Positions 22,425-33,480 of a stretch of 64,000 nt of DNA are shown here, piece by piece (position 1 is the first letter of the stretch; the number at the start of each line of letters is the position of its first letter). Both the position numbers and the translations under genes were made by a program. This DNA is from Acanthosepion lycidas. Lineage: Eukaryota > Mollusca > Cephalopoda > Sepiida > Sepiidae. Under the pieces are notes generated by a model. That model did no database searches, had not been told where the DNA came from, and saw only the letters and a program-made list of their open reading frames with translations. The DNA is taken from positions 55,099,443-55,163,442 of the forward strand of contig OZ010586.1 of assembly GCA_963932145.1 (NCBI GenBank). The letters are read 5' to 3'.

Positions 22425-24637
22425 CTATAAAAATCATTTAGATTTGACATATAGAGGCATGGTACATATGCTTGTAATTATGTATCAATGTATAGTTATA
22501 GTAATCTTTTTTTCCAATACCAATATGTAAATGATTACAGGGCCCAGTTTCAAATGTATCCCCACATAAATCACGATTCAGTACTGAGCATATGAATAAT
22601 GCCAACAGATCTTTACAAGAAAAAACACATTTTTCTCAAGGAGGACAACAGCCTCGTCTACTCTATCATTCCAACATGTAATCACCAACAACCATTTAAT
22701 TTTTCTCCTTTCTATAGATATTTCTTTCTGAATACCCACATATAAATGTAGACAAAGTTGTTATGAAAAGCAATAACTTTTCCTGTTTCACCGACTTGAA
22801 TGCTTGTCATGCAACGGAATTCTCAGAAATAAAAGTAAAGTTTATGTTTTCTGTTGGGTTGTATGAAATGGCCGATGTCACTGTGAAACGTGCTGTTTAA
22901 ATTGGAAGGAAGTGTTGACAAGTGATCAAAATGAAAGATGTGTTGAAGTCCTAATTAAGTTCATTCTTCTGTAAAATGTCCTTGTTAATTTCAAGTGTCC
23001 GCAGAAAGGGTTGCAACGTGTTTGCGAAAAAGGCCACAAATTTATTTCTTTAGAAAAATAAATGAATAAGCATTCATATTCATCCAACATTTAATCATTA
23101 TATCATTTCGATTTTTTATGCCAGCAAGTTTTCTTCATGATGTTCACAGCTTATTTCTAATAGCTTGTGGCTATCGGTTGTTTTGTTTTTTTATTAGAGA
23201 TTATCAATGCATTTTTAAAATCGAGAAACTATATATAAATGTGCATGTATACATATACATGCAGACATATATATATTCACAAATATATGCATGCACACAT
23301 AGACGCGCATATATAGGAAGTCTGATAAAAATTTATCTGAGCTGTTGCTATGGTAACGGAGCTAAAGTACAGAGTGAAACCGCTTGGCACAGGTAGACCT
23401 TGAAATCTGTCAGGTATACCCATTAAGTTATAAGGTTCTCGATACACTTTCTTTGTTTATAGCAGTGCTTGGAAAGAAAGTGTGTAGAGTGTGATCGTTT
23501 CACCATAGCACAGAGGTTTCATTAGTGGCCATGGCTTGTGCAGCAGCACATTTCCCAGGTTCGACAATCACCATAATCCCCTTGCAACTTTTTCCTCTTC
23601 AAAAATCAAGTTAAAAGAAAAATGATTTTTAAATGCCAAGGCAATCCAAGAGAAACCGACAAGGCAGCTGCTAACTATCCCCCCAAAAGGAGTTCCAGGT
23701 ATGTTTCCACTAATGGAAACGATGATGGATAAAGTCTGTGACTTCAGAAGGAGAACATCTTCGAAAGAGATTAAAAGCCGAATTGGTATGTATTGTAGTT
23801 TTCTTTTTATAGCACCAATCCCGATGATTTTGATCAGATCCCGTATATGTAGATAGATACACACAGAGAGAGAGAGAGAGAGAGAGGGGGGGGAGGCTGG
23901 GGAGTAAAAAAGAAAATCTACTTACAGCAAAAATTGTATTTATTAATAATGAATATCAGTTTGTAAACAATAAAATGTAGGTTGCATCCACCTACATTGC
24001 AACACAAGGTAAGTATCTCGCTACTAAAGAAAAATATGAAAGCTTCACTCAATTTTAAAACATAAAAGAGTAATTAGTAATACATTAGGGACAATAAGCA
24101 TTCAATACACACTGCAAAACCAGTTTATTGCATTTTATACCGAGACATAGTATTCACTTCAAAATGATACCACATACAGGCTTTGTATTTGCAACAGTAA
24201 ATGTAAGCAATATTATAAAGGATGTATTGAAAAAACTGAAGAAAAAATTATTCAATACTTTACACAAAATCAAGTAGCGCCTAATAATTTGGGAGATAGC
24301 TTTTGTTTGCAATGGCAACTTCCAGTTAATTCGTATGAGTTACCATTATCTTTGAATACTCTTCTGTTCATATTTTGGATCAATCTTCATGGTATATCCA
24401 CTTCAGTTCATTTAAATTATTAGGCGAAGCAAAACTTATCAACCAGCATCAGGCCAAATCACAGACTAGGCCACTTCAGTAAGTTGATTTTCTTATTTTC
24501 TAAACAACTCATTGATTGGGTTGGTAGTACGTTTAAGATTAGTGTTCTGCTGAAACACCTAATTGTAGAATTTTTAAAATATTGATCGATGTAAGGAGAT
24601 TATTGTTCATTATATCTCGGTACATGATATACATCTA
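22422..24637. other. No gene recognised
   Basis: Mixed AT-rich DNA with a (GA)n run at about 23864-23888. Short open frames show no recognisable domains. A patch at 23330-23600 is less AT-rich but unassigned. Confidence 0.5.
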
Positions 24638-24717
24638 TTAGGTTGGTGCAAAAATAATGTCGTTTTCTCACATCTGTTACCATGTGAGAAAACGACATTA
24701 TTTTTGCACCAACCTAA
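24638..24717. mobile_element. 80-bp palindromic mariner MITE of MADE1 type
   Basis: The element starts TTAGGTTGGTGCAAAA and ends with its exact complement, flanked by TA on both sides (24636-24637 and 24718-24719). It is 80 bp and nearly a full palindrome, with arms of about 37 bp. Length, TA duplication and the first 16 bases match the human MADE1/Hsmar1-type MITE as I recall it. It encodes nothing and would need a mariner transposase in trans. Confidence 0.9.
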
Positions 24718-24973
24718 TATATAAACAAAAAAAGTTCTTGCATACATATATAGGAAATAAACTCTATTTCCAACACAATTACATACCCACATGCATATAT
24801 CAAAAAACGCCCAAACTTTATTTTCTACCCAGTAATTCTTTTGAATTCATGTGTGTATGTTTGTAAATATAAATTATTTATTTAACAGACGCACCCATGT
24901 TTTCTATATTTTTACTTTATTATTTGGAATTCGGACGTTCGGATATAAAATCACTTGGACAACTGAATTTCCT

Positions 24974-24999
24974 ACACACACGCACACACATGCACACAC

Positions 25000-25077
<78 letters not shown>
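24974..25077. repeat. Compound (CA)n(TA)n microsatellite
   Basis: A CA-rich run with a few CG and TG interruptions is followed by about 32 bp of TA. It borders the Helitron-like block on its right. Confidence 0.95.
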
Positions 25078-25079
<2 letters not shown>

Positions 25080-25081
<2 letters not shown>

Positions 25082-25840
25082 GCAGGATGTGTGTATGTGT
25101 GTAACGAATGCACGGCCGCAATTTTCGACGGATTTCCACCAAAATTTACATGCACATGCTCCAAGTTAGTGGGAAGTCCAAGACCGACTTTGCATTTCCC
25201 AACTCCCATCGATAGTGGAAATAATCGATTTTTTCATGCTTCTACGGCATTTTTTTATGTAGTTTGCGGACATGTTGTACTGGCCTAAGTGAGAGCCTAT
25301 AGCTGGCTGCCACGAATAGGCAGGAAGATTCTATTAGCCAGCGTGAGAGCCAACAGCTGACTGACACGAATGTTAACTAGCATGCTAGCATGCAAGCATG
25401 CAAAAATTCGATAGCTGCATTCGTCACAAGTGGGAAAAATTTACATCTGAATGGCATTTTACTCCAATTGGCTCATTCGCTTGCTTAAACTCAACGTTGA
25501 TTCTGATTCCGCAGAACTGGGTTGGGTGTGAAAAAGTATTTGTTCTTAACATTATTTTTTCATTCTGTTTTTCCAGTTATGAGTCCATTTTTAAAGCTGA
25601 TCGTTTTGTGTTCATTTTGTTTAGTTCTTTTTTCGTAACAGATTTAATGTTTAGTATAGAGCTTAGAAAAAATTCGCAGTGTGAGATAGGCAAGAAGTAA
25701 GGCATGTAGCAACATCAGCACGGCAAAGGGCACTCCTTTAAAGGCAAGGAAGGGCAAAAATATTTTAAGTCAAGTGATAGCAATTGCTGTATGAGTCGTA
25801 CGATTTTTGAATCAAGCACGGGCAACGCCGGACCATGCTG
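25080..25840 (+). mobile_element. Helitron-like non-autonomous element (tentative)
   Basis: The left side is 'aggcaggatgtgtgtatgtg' after a TA array. The right end, 'cgggcaacgccggaccatg' followed by 'ctggta', resembles the short GC hairpin and CTAG-type terminus of Helitron-related repeats. The end abuts another TA array. Inside, two diverged copies of a motif of about 34 bp ('gtgagagcc...agctg.ctg.cacgaat') lie at 25290-25370. There is no protein. The assignment rests on the 3' hairpin only. Confidence 0.4.
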
Positions 25841-25841
25841 G

Positions 25842-25842
<1 letters not shown>

Positions 25843-25901
<59 letters not shown>
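25843..25901. repeat. (TA)n microsatellite
   Basis: TA run of about 58 bp immediately after the Helitron-like terminus. Confidence 0.95.
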
Positions 25902-25904
<3 letters not shown>

Positions 25905-26329
25905 ACTGATTTTCGTAAGCTATTAGAGTTGTAGGTGTACCACATGCTCTATAGCCATAGCCACAGTGAGTGTATCTAGGGCAAGATAGCCTGACGGAGT
26001 TCACACTGGTTTTAAATTCAAATTTCTCCTCCTCTTGGATTGCTGGTGGGGAGGGGAAGATTTCCCAAGGGCACTGGTTCGAAAGTGAATGCAACAAACT
26101 ATCCCAGAGTTTGAATTCGGCTCACCAACTCTGCTTGCAGCACTGATATCTGTTACACTACCTGCACATTCTCCACGTGTGTATGCGTGCGCATATATAT
26201 GTGTGCGCGTATATGTAGATGTGTTTATGCACGCATACATATTTATTCATATCCATATGAGGAGATATGTCAAATTGATTCAATGAACATGTCAAATTTT
26301 ATTATGCAAATATATATGAATGTGTACTT

Positions 26330-26515
26330 ATAATATCAAACAATCTACAAGAACCCTTAAGAAAAAGTCTGGCCGAAAATACTAAAATTCTATGTAAATC
26401 AAATTTCCAAAAACATCTCGCTATACGAGAGGTCCTCTATATTAAACATCTTTCTCCTACTATCAACCTCACCTTGTTTAACAATGGTAGTGAAGTGGTG
26501 AAAGTTTTTTAAAAA
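26330..26515 (+). pseudogene. Penelope-like element, C-terminal fragment
   Basis: The plus strand translates 'NFQKHLAIREVLYIKHLSP' and 'TINLTLFNNGSEVVKVF', a pattern found at the C-terminus of GIY-YIG-type PLE proteins (LA.RE...IK...P..N....G....F). Just upstream, at 26262, is 'atgaggagatatgt', which also borders the PLE at 31521. It is a short, truncated fragment. Confidence 0.6.
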
Positions 26516-26818
26516 AAACAGAAAGATGCTCACTCGAATTCCAGCCACGTTTAACACGCGAAGGCGCGGAATAAATGCTCCTAGTAGTATTCAAAATCAC
26601 ACAAAAATACATCTCACACAGTCGAAACATGAAAAGAAACTAACAACACCAAAACAAAAAAAGACTCTTGAAAATGAGCGAGGAACTGTGTGAAAGCGCT
26701 TTGTACTTTCTCACTCTCACCAAAGGCTGGAAAAGTAAAGAAAAAATTAATATAATTTCCCTTGAGCGTCATATTTAACGAAAAATGTTTAAAAGAAAGG
26801 TTACTACCCAAATATACA

Positions 26819-26820
<2 letters not shown>

Positions 26821-26880
<60 letters not shown>
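26821..26880. repeat. (TA)n microsatellite
   Basis: TA run of about 59 bp. Confidence 0.95.
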
Positions 26881-26881
<1 letters not shown>

Positions 26882-27480
26882 TCAATACAGAGAAGAGCAA
26901 ATACAATTATTTATTCGAAAATTATAGCATAAATATGTTATAAAATCCATGCAAAAATAGCCATTGTGTTTCAACACTTCTGGTGTCTTATCAAGTGATG
27001 ATGTTGAATGTAAAAGGGTTTAAAAAAGTTCAAATCAATCAAACACCCCTCGCAAAGGGGAAACGCTGTTAAGATGGAATGACCAATCAAATACAAGTAT
27101 ATGAGAATTAAAAAAACTTGACAATGAACTAAAAAAGTTAATTATTTAATGCTTTAATGTCAGGGTTATACTAAAATAGAATTTATTGATTCTAATAAAT
27201 ATTAAATTATACGATAAAATTTGAAATTAAAAATTACCCATTATAAATTTAAATTTAATTTATATTAAGTTTAAAATTATAAAATTACTGAGGATAAAAG
27301 AAAAAATACATATGTTATTCTATTTATTTTGTTTTTATTGAAATTAAGTTGGAATAAAGTAAACGTCAAGAAGATCAAATGTTGCTCTGAACTTCATGAC
27401 AACATAGATACATTTGAATCATAAACAGAAGCAGGGGAGGATGACATCTTGTAAAAGACAATACATACACAATCAGATTT
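26881..27480. other. No gene; hairpin motif on the minus strand
   Basis: On the minus strand at 26961-27003 the sequence 'tgataagacaccagaagtg' followed by 'ttgaaac' forms a hairpin placed like helix II of a hammerhead, between a CTGATGA-like and a GAAAC-like word. The rest is AT-rich without features. Confidence 0.4.
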
Positions 27481-28270
27481 TAATACATAAACACGCAGAC
27501 GTATTTATACACACACACAAAAAGCAACGAGACAGGAAATATCCCCACATACATACACAATGAAAGGTACACACAAGTGACCATACACACAAAAACCGAT
27601 AAAGACGCGTACATACACACACATACATTAACAAAGACACCTCGATACACCAACCAAGAAATATTCAAGTTTGAAAGTGTTATTGAACGAATTCTACCCA
27701 ATTATTAAAATTAAAATATAACTTATGCAGGCAAAAAAAATCAACATGGGCTGAACAGAGAACTAAACATTAGGGAAAGAAAGGACATTAAAATTTAAAA
27801 CAGATAGACAGGGATAGAAAAATAGATATATACGCATAAAAATAACACCATCTGATATATAAAAAAAGAAAACTCCAAATACACAAATATATTTCATATC
27901 TACCTATACGCACTAGTGCATATACACTAGTACAAAAATATAACAAATAAAAACTACATACAGACATATGTGTACACACATTCTTCACTACAGACAGAAA
28001 CACAGAAAAGCCTACCCACAGACTAACATATACACACACATATATATACACACGTATATACACACACACATACATATATGCATACGTATATGTACACATA
28101 CATAAGCACGCATAACCCACACAGCAGCATAAAAAAGTAAACAAACCAAATAAATATCTATCTATCTATCTATCTATGCAGAAACACACAGACATACACA
28201 TATATAAAAAACATAAAAACGCAAATTTAAACACAAACATATATATATATACAGTGACACACACACACAC

Positions 28271-28333
<63 letters not shown>

Positions 28334-28649
28334 CAAATAGGCATATACATGAATAAACCTAAACATATTCTAACAATATTATCTTATTGACGATAAAGGA
28401 CAGTAAGTCCATACAAGATTAAAATGTACCGAGACACAATTGTTGATTATTAAGTCTATAAGCAGTTCATTATCAAACAAAAGTAGATTTTAGTTATTAT
28501 TGATGATACATTCCAAGACACTAAGGTATACATGCATATACATAGACATACGCACATACATCCACATATACATATATATAAACATATATAAATAAATACC
28601 CATCTATACACATCCGCATATACACATATATAAGTACGCACACATACAC

Positions 28650-28686
<37 letters not shown>

Positions 28687-29031
28687 TACACATACACCCA
28701 CACATGTAGACACAGACCAAAGTTTACATACCTCCACATATGCACAAACAAGCACACATATGATGACACACACACATACACACACACACACATATATATG
28801 CGCATACACACAGATAAGTACAGATATATTCGTATATACACATAAACACATACACATTCAACCATACACATATATATTCATACACGTTTCATTAAATAAT
28901 ATAGACAAGTGTTGTCTATTATTTTAAGTAAATTTTTTTCGTAACGTCTGATAAAATACATAAAATAAATAGACCACACTTGTCTATATTAATGAAACGT
29001 GTATGAATGAAAAGATGCTGCCTAAATACAC

Positions 29032-29108
<77 letters not shown>

Positions 29109-29240
29109 TACATATATCTATACATACACATACACACACATATATCCAAATATATATACATATATACCCCCACATACATACACATAAACATATATATACA
29201 TGCAGAAAAGTACATGCAAATAGAAATATATACATACACT
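27481..29240. repeat. Microsatellite-rich tract (CA, TA, TATC)
   Basis: Interspersed ACAC/ATAC sequence fills most of this tract. Purer runs are (TATC)n at about 28156-28177, (TA)n at 28273-28329, (TA)n at 28651-28680 and (TA)n at 29038-29101. Long open frames here are translations of the repeats and not genes. Confidence 0.9.
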
Positions 29241-29281
29241 CACACCCGGATATATATGCATATACATATGTATATTAATAA

Positions 29282-29362
29282 AAAGAAAGAACAGTAAGAT
29301 ATATAATCCGGTGTTCTTATAGATATTTTTATTTTTACAAAATAGTGCTCAATGTAAATTTA
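29282..29362 (+). repeat. 80-bp dispersed repeat, copy 2
   Basis: Near-identical to 2675-2756. It is followed after about 10 bases by the 77-bp inverted repeat. Confidence 0.8.
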
Positions 29363-29372
29363 CAGAGCATTA

Positions 29373-29587
29373 ATATTATAAATTAATTGACTTAAAATAT
29401 GGTTTTTCGCTACACAGTTCCAACCATGTTTCAAAAATGGAAGCTAAAATTCGCTTGAGGATGAAATGGAACTAATGTCTTTAATTTAATTACAAAATTA
29501 AATTCGGGGCTTTTAGCTTCCATTTTTGAAACATGGTTGGAACTGTGTAGCGAAAAACCATATTTTAAGTCAATTAATTTATAATAT
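29373..29587. repeat. Perfect 77-bp inverted repeat with 61-base loop
   Basis: 29373-29449 is the exact reverse complement of 29511-29587, with no mismatch in 77 bp. The arms contain 'gctacacagttccaaccatg'. Transcribed, this would be a long hairpin. It may be a foldback MITE, or a recent inverted duplication within a retroelement UTR; there is no clear target duplication. Confidence 0.95.
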
Positions 29588-30098
29588 ACATATACATATA
29601 TATATTTTTCTCTTTTGTCTTTTTCTCCTCCTTTCCTTATTTTCTTTTTCTTTCCTTTTCCCTCCTATTCCTTCCTTTTTCCCTTTTTCTCCTCTTTTTC
29701 CTTTTTCTTTCCCCTTCCTTCTTTTTATATAAAAAAAACCTATGTACATAAATATATATATATATACATCTATAAGTAAAAACACACACATACACACACA
29801 CACGAACAACACTGTACACGTACACCAACACACCCACATCAACAAGAGGCCCATCAGGTAATGAAAGTAATAATCTATTAAACTTACAGTGACATATCAT
29901 TATCGTTGAAACTATTACAACCCCTATAGTAAGTTAAATTTATAGCGGTGTTTACAGTTAACAGTTAGTTCATATCTTTGATTTAAGAGCTGGGTCTTAT
30001 TTTTAAATCTAATTATTTCAAATTTTTCGTTAAGGCATAGATAGCATAGATAAGGCATATAGGAAGTTACATGTTCGGACTCTCTTGATTAATTTCCA
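29588..30098. other. Pyrimidine-rich tract and PLE-flanking DNA
   Basis: 29607-29724 is strongly polypyrimidine (CTTTT/CCT). The remainder up to 30098 is AT-rich and may be the 3' untranslated part of the PLE that ends at 30099. Confidence 0.5.
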
Positions 30099-31500
30099 TT
30101 AAACAGTAAATGTTTTATTCTTTTCTTTTAGCCTCGAAAAATACTTGGAAAATGAAGTCTTGTACTTATAATTACTGCTATTAAAAGATTGCATATGTCC
30201 CCACCAACGTTTCTTGAATGAATTCATGGTGCTACCAATGTAAAAATTTTTAATATTTGGGTTTTCTAGTGTAGAGATTGTACTAAGATAAACTACAGAA
30301 CTAGTCAAACAATTATTCTGTAGTGAACAATTATTTGAATTCCTACAATTGCACAAGTTGTTATTCGTGTCATTATACTTAGTAGTACTGCTTGCAACCA
30401 AGTTTTTTTGAGTCCCTATACTTGTTAAAGACTCTGTTGTTATGTTTCTTAATTATTTTCTCTAGGTTATCCGCACAACTATAGCTTAATTTAAGGGTAT
30501 TAGGATTAAATATTTTACTAAGTCGGTTTGTTTTGGGGTCAGAGAAATGTTTCTTGATGAGGTTTAGAAATATACGTCCTAATTTAGTTTTAACCATTAT
30601 ATTGAAAGGGGGAGTAAACCAAATGATCTTTCTAGATTTTCTTTTCTTATTATGGTTGCAATTAACAGGGTTTTATATTGAATAGTGATACCCTTGTATC
30701 CACTATTTTTAAGAGCAGAATCTAGACATTCAAAGGCACTTAAATTGTATAAAAGAAATAATCCAACCAAGTCAGAAGCCTCGACAGAATCCAAAGAACT
30801 CATTGAAATGTCAAAATTATCTCTGCAAGACTTTTTGGTCCACTGTTCTTCCTTGTAGACCAGAACAGAATTTCAGCATTTCATGATTATATCCACTTCA
30901 CTCTCAGAAATATTGGAGTATTCCCGAGCGAACTCCAATGCCAAAGTGAACAGATCCTTCAATATGGAGGGATAATAGTCAATAATGTCAAACTGTATGA
31001 AAGTACAGTTTTCCTAATTTCGGATGTTTGTAAACCAGTTGATAACATCAGCTGTGTTAATCAAATAAGAGTCCAAGGGTGCTTTTTTTATGGAGTCGTT
31101 GGTTCTTTCCAAGATGGTTTTACTGATACTGCCGATTTCTGATCTAGTAGGGTTAATAAGCCGAATTGATGGGTTAGTTCTGAAATCTGGTTTATGGTCT
31201 TTTAACAAAACATAAGCCTTCCTTAGTTTGCAGTTTACTGACCCGATCACTTATCCGTAATGGATTTACTGACACAATTAATCCTATCTATCTGGTTAAA
31301 ATTGTTAGTGTCAGTTTCCTTGTAGCTTTTGGTCACACTATTTTTAACTAAGGTATCATAATCCTTAGGGGATAATTTATAAAAGTTAGCCGTTTTATCG
31401 GATTTGACATAAATATCACCGAATTTATTAATATCCTTGACAATAACATCGAGATTTTTTTTTTAAAGTGTTTTTATATTTATTGAAGGTTAATCCTTTG
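30099..31500 (-). pseudogene. Penelope-like element (RT, Cys-rich motif, GIY-YIG), broken
   Basis: In minus-strand order the parts are as follows. RT N-part 'YVLLKDHKPDF' and 'SIRLINPTRSEIG' (31250-31014). RT motif A 'FDIIDYYPSI' (near 30985). 'SLDSVEASDLVGLFLLYNLS' (near 30790). Connector 'NPNTLKLSYSCADN' (near 30500). Cys motif 'CNCRNSNNCSLQNNC' (near 30340). GIY-YIG nuclease 'IKNFYIGSTMNSFKKRWWGH' (30240-30180). The YxDD box is not seen: the reading passes from the LVGL segment directly to thumb-like sequence, so an internal segment is missing. It is one of at least three PLE fragments in this window; only this copy and the one at 20985-22110 still show both RT and nuclease parts. Confidence 0.85.
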
Positions 31501-31520
31501 ACGATATATATATATATATA

Positions 31521-32007
31521 TGAGGAGATATGTTATATTGCTTCATTGAACAATTTCTAGTATTGCGTAGGAAGGACAAAGGACACGTTTTCACCAGTAA
31601 GAGTAATTCCATTATGTCAGGTTTGCAAATGAGGATTTTCATAATAAAAAGTTGTTAAAATTTTCAGGCTATGCTTATAATTATATCATCAATATATGGT
31701 ATGAATTTCAGCTTATCAAACTGATCCTTATAAAAAAAAATAATGATTACTTGCTTTGCGCGTGTATTACGTTTTGTCATGCAAAAGACTTTTTGCAACA
31801 TAAATGTTTATTGATGAATATATCCAAAAGATACAAGCCATAGAAACATGTATTTGATTAACCCAATGTCCTATATATCTGAATAAATTATTATTTAATT
31901 ATTAATTAATAATATGGACTTTTTAACATTTTATGACTTTCATCAGTCATCCATTGATTTCCTTACTTTTTTCTACTGTTTCAACTTTAAAATTACTTCC
32001 AACAATC
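31521..32007. other. No gene recognised
   Basis: AT-rich. At its left edge is 'atgaggagatatgt', shared with 26262, which may mark a PLE boundary. Confidence 0.5.
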
Positions 32008-32377
32008 TTATTGCTTTTCAGATATCTTCTTTGCTTGAATATTGCTTTTTATTCGCATATACATCTTTTTAATGACTGAACACAAGTTTTCTTTTGGGTT
32101 AATAATGGGAAAAGCTAGGGGCCATTCAATTAATTTGGTATCTTTGAAATCATTTTTTTTTTTTTTTGCAAGGTAGGCAATAATCAGTTTTACTGTATAT
32201 GAAGGAGCCTTGTCGTGTATGAATCGAGTCTTTAGCTTAAAGCTTCTTTGTTGTGATGTTCCACTCAAAAATCGTCTCCTACAAGAGCCGACTATAATTC
32301 TTTGTATTTATCTTGACACCATCATCAATTCTAAAGCGACCTCCTAGAATTTTACTGCCTAAAAGTCCACCTATCTA

Positions 32378-32425
32378 TTAGGTTGGTGCAAAAATGAAAA
32401 CGACATTATTTTTGCACCAACCTAA
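32378..32425. mobile_element. 48-bp deletion derivative of the MADE1-type MITE
   Basis: Starts TTAGGTTGGTGCAAAAA and ends TTTTTGCACCAACCTAA, flanked by TA on both sides. Compared with the 80-bp copy at 24638, most of the left arm and the loop are missing. It interrupts the Tc1 pseudogene, so it is younger than that Tc1 insertion. Confidence 0.9.
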
Positions 32426-32544
32426 TAAAATAGTCTTCTAGGTCGTTTTGGCTGTTTTCATTAAAGAGCTAAACTCTAGACCAGCCATCAGGTCCATTCA
32501 AGTTACCGTTGGTAAATAAATTTTCATATACGTAATCACCGATC

Positions 32545-32990
32545 ATATATATTTACGTTAAGTGGATTACCTCCACCTGGTCTAACAAGACGTCGGTTCG
32601 ATAGATCTGTTTCAGGACTATAAAATAACGATAAAAATAAAATAACAACCATTTGTCCGCCTCAGATTTTGCTTTCTTTTGTACCAAAGTGTAGTAGAAT
32701 CAACACGAGCCTTGTCCCTGCTAAAAAAAATTCTTTCCTCCGAGTGGCCGACGACTAATTCACACGCACAGAAGCATTTCCTATTAGCACAGCCTTTTCT
32801 GTTTTTCTTCCATTTTTCAGCTATCTCTCTACACACAAGTATGTTTTCTCACTTCTTCAATTGTGATTTCTTTTTCATAAAAATATAAAATTCATCCACG
32901 AATTGAAATTTATTCCTTCTGAAAATGTTGAATCCAATTTCTTCAAATGTCCTCAACCTCAACCTTATCCCATTAGAAACCTGTAGACAC
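32545..32990 (+). other. Possible tRNA-headed SINE inside the Tc1
   Basis: A box-B-like 'cggttcgatagatc' at about 32592-32605 is preceded by 'taagtggattacctccacc'. This stretch has no Tc1-like translation although Tc1 flanks it, so it looks inserted. The SINE reading is tentative. Confidence 0.3.
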
Positions 32991-33000
32991 TGATTCCTCT

Positions 33001-33004
<4 letters not shown>

Positions 33005-33093
<89 letters not shown>
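33005..33093. repeat. Compound (TA)n(TG)n microsatellite
   Basis: About 48 bp of TA followed by about 41 bp of TG, lying inside the Tc1 pseudogene. Confidence 0.95.
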
Positions 33094-33095
<2 letters not shown>

Positions 33096-33480
33096 TCTTA
33101 ACTTAAAAGTAGTTCGGCTGCTTTCATAACAATTCAATGTTCTTAAAATCCTTCATCTTTTCTCTCTGTTTACATTTGCAAAAACTTTTTCAAATATTTT
33201 CTTCTTGATCAATCCATTTTTCTTGTTTATTTTCGTTTTAATTTTCCTCAAATTCCTAAATTTTTCTTATTTATTTATTTTTTATCCTTTCTTAAAGCCA
33301 GTTTTTATTTTGTTCTTTATCTTGTCAATGTTATCAATTTCATTTTTAATCGTTCTATGATCTCGATTCAATAATCTATTCACCATTTCCAAAGCTGCAC
33401 TCCCATCATCTAATACCGTTATATCTTGTTTCTCTTTTGTGGTTACATTTTTCTTAAGATCATTTACAGATATGTTTTTT

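Larger units (their letters stand above)
32008..33480 (-). pseudogene. Tc1-like transposase pseudogene with nested insertions
   Basis: On the minus strand the N-terminus lies at about 33470-33280 ('NDLKKNVTTKEKQDITV', then 'NRLLNRDHRTIKNEID', the second helix-turn-helix of Tc1). A linker with 'REKRKDFKNIELL' follows near 33150. The catalytic part starts near 32480 ('NLNGPDGWSRV') and continues with 'GGRFRIDDGVKINTKNY' (near 32320), 'FIHDKAPSYTVKLIIAYL' (near 32210) and 'EWPLAFPIINPKENLCSVIK' (near 32110), ending at 32008. In Tc1 the D of HD.APSH and the E of NPIEN.W are catalytic; both remain. The gene is interrupted by a (TA)n(TG)n array at 33005-33093 and a MITE at 32378-32425. Foreign-looking sequence lies between about 32500 and 33000. 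Confidence 0.85.

Noticed and set aside
24851-25288. Open frames across (CA)n/(TA)n arrays (His-Thr and Ile-Tyr repeats), also at 28.1-29.3 kb
   Set aside because: The residues are translations of dinucleotide repeats; there is no start context or non-repeat domain.
29526-29732. Phe/Pro/Ser-rich frame at 29.6 kb
   Set aside because: Translation of a polypyrimidine tract.
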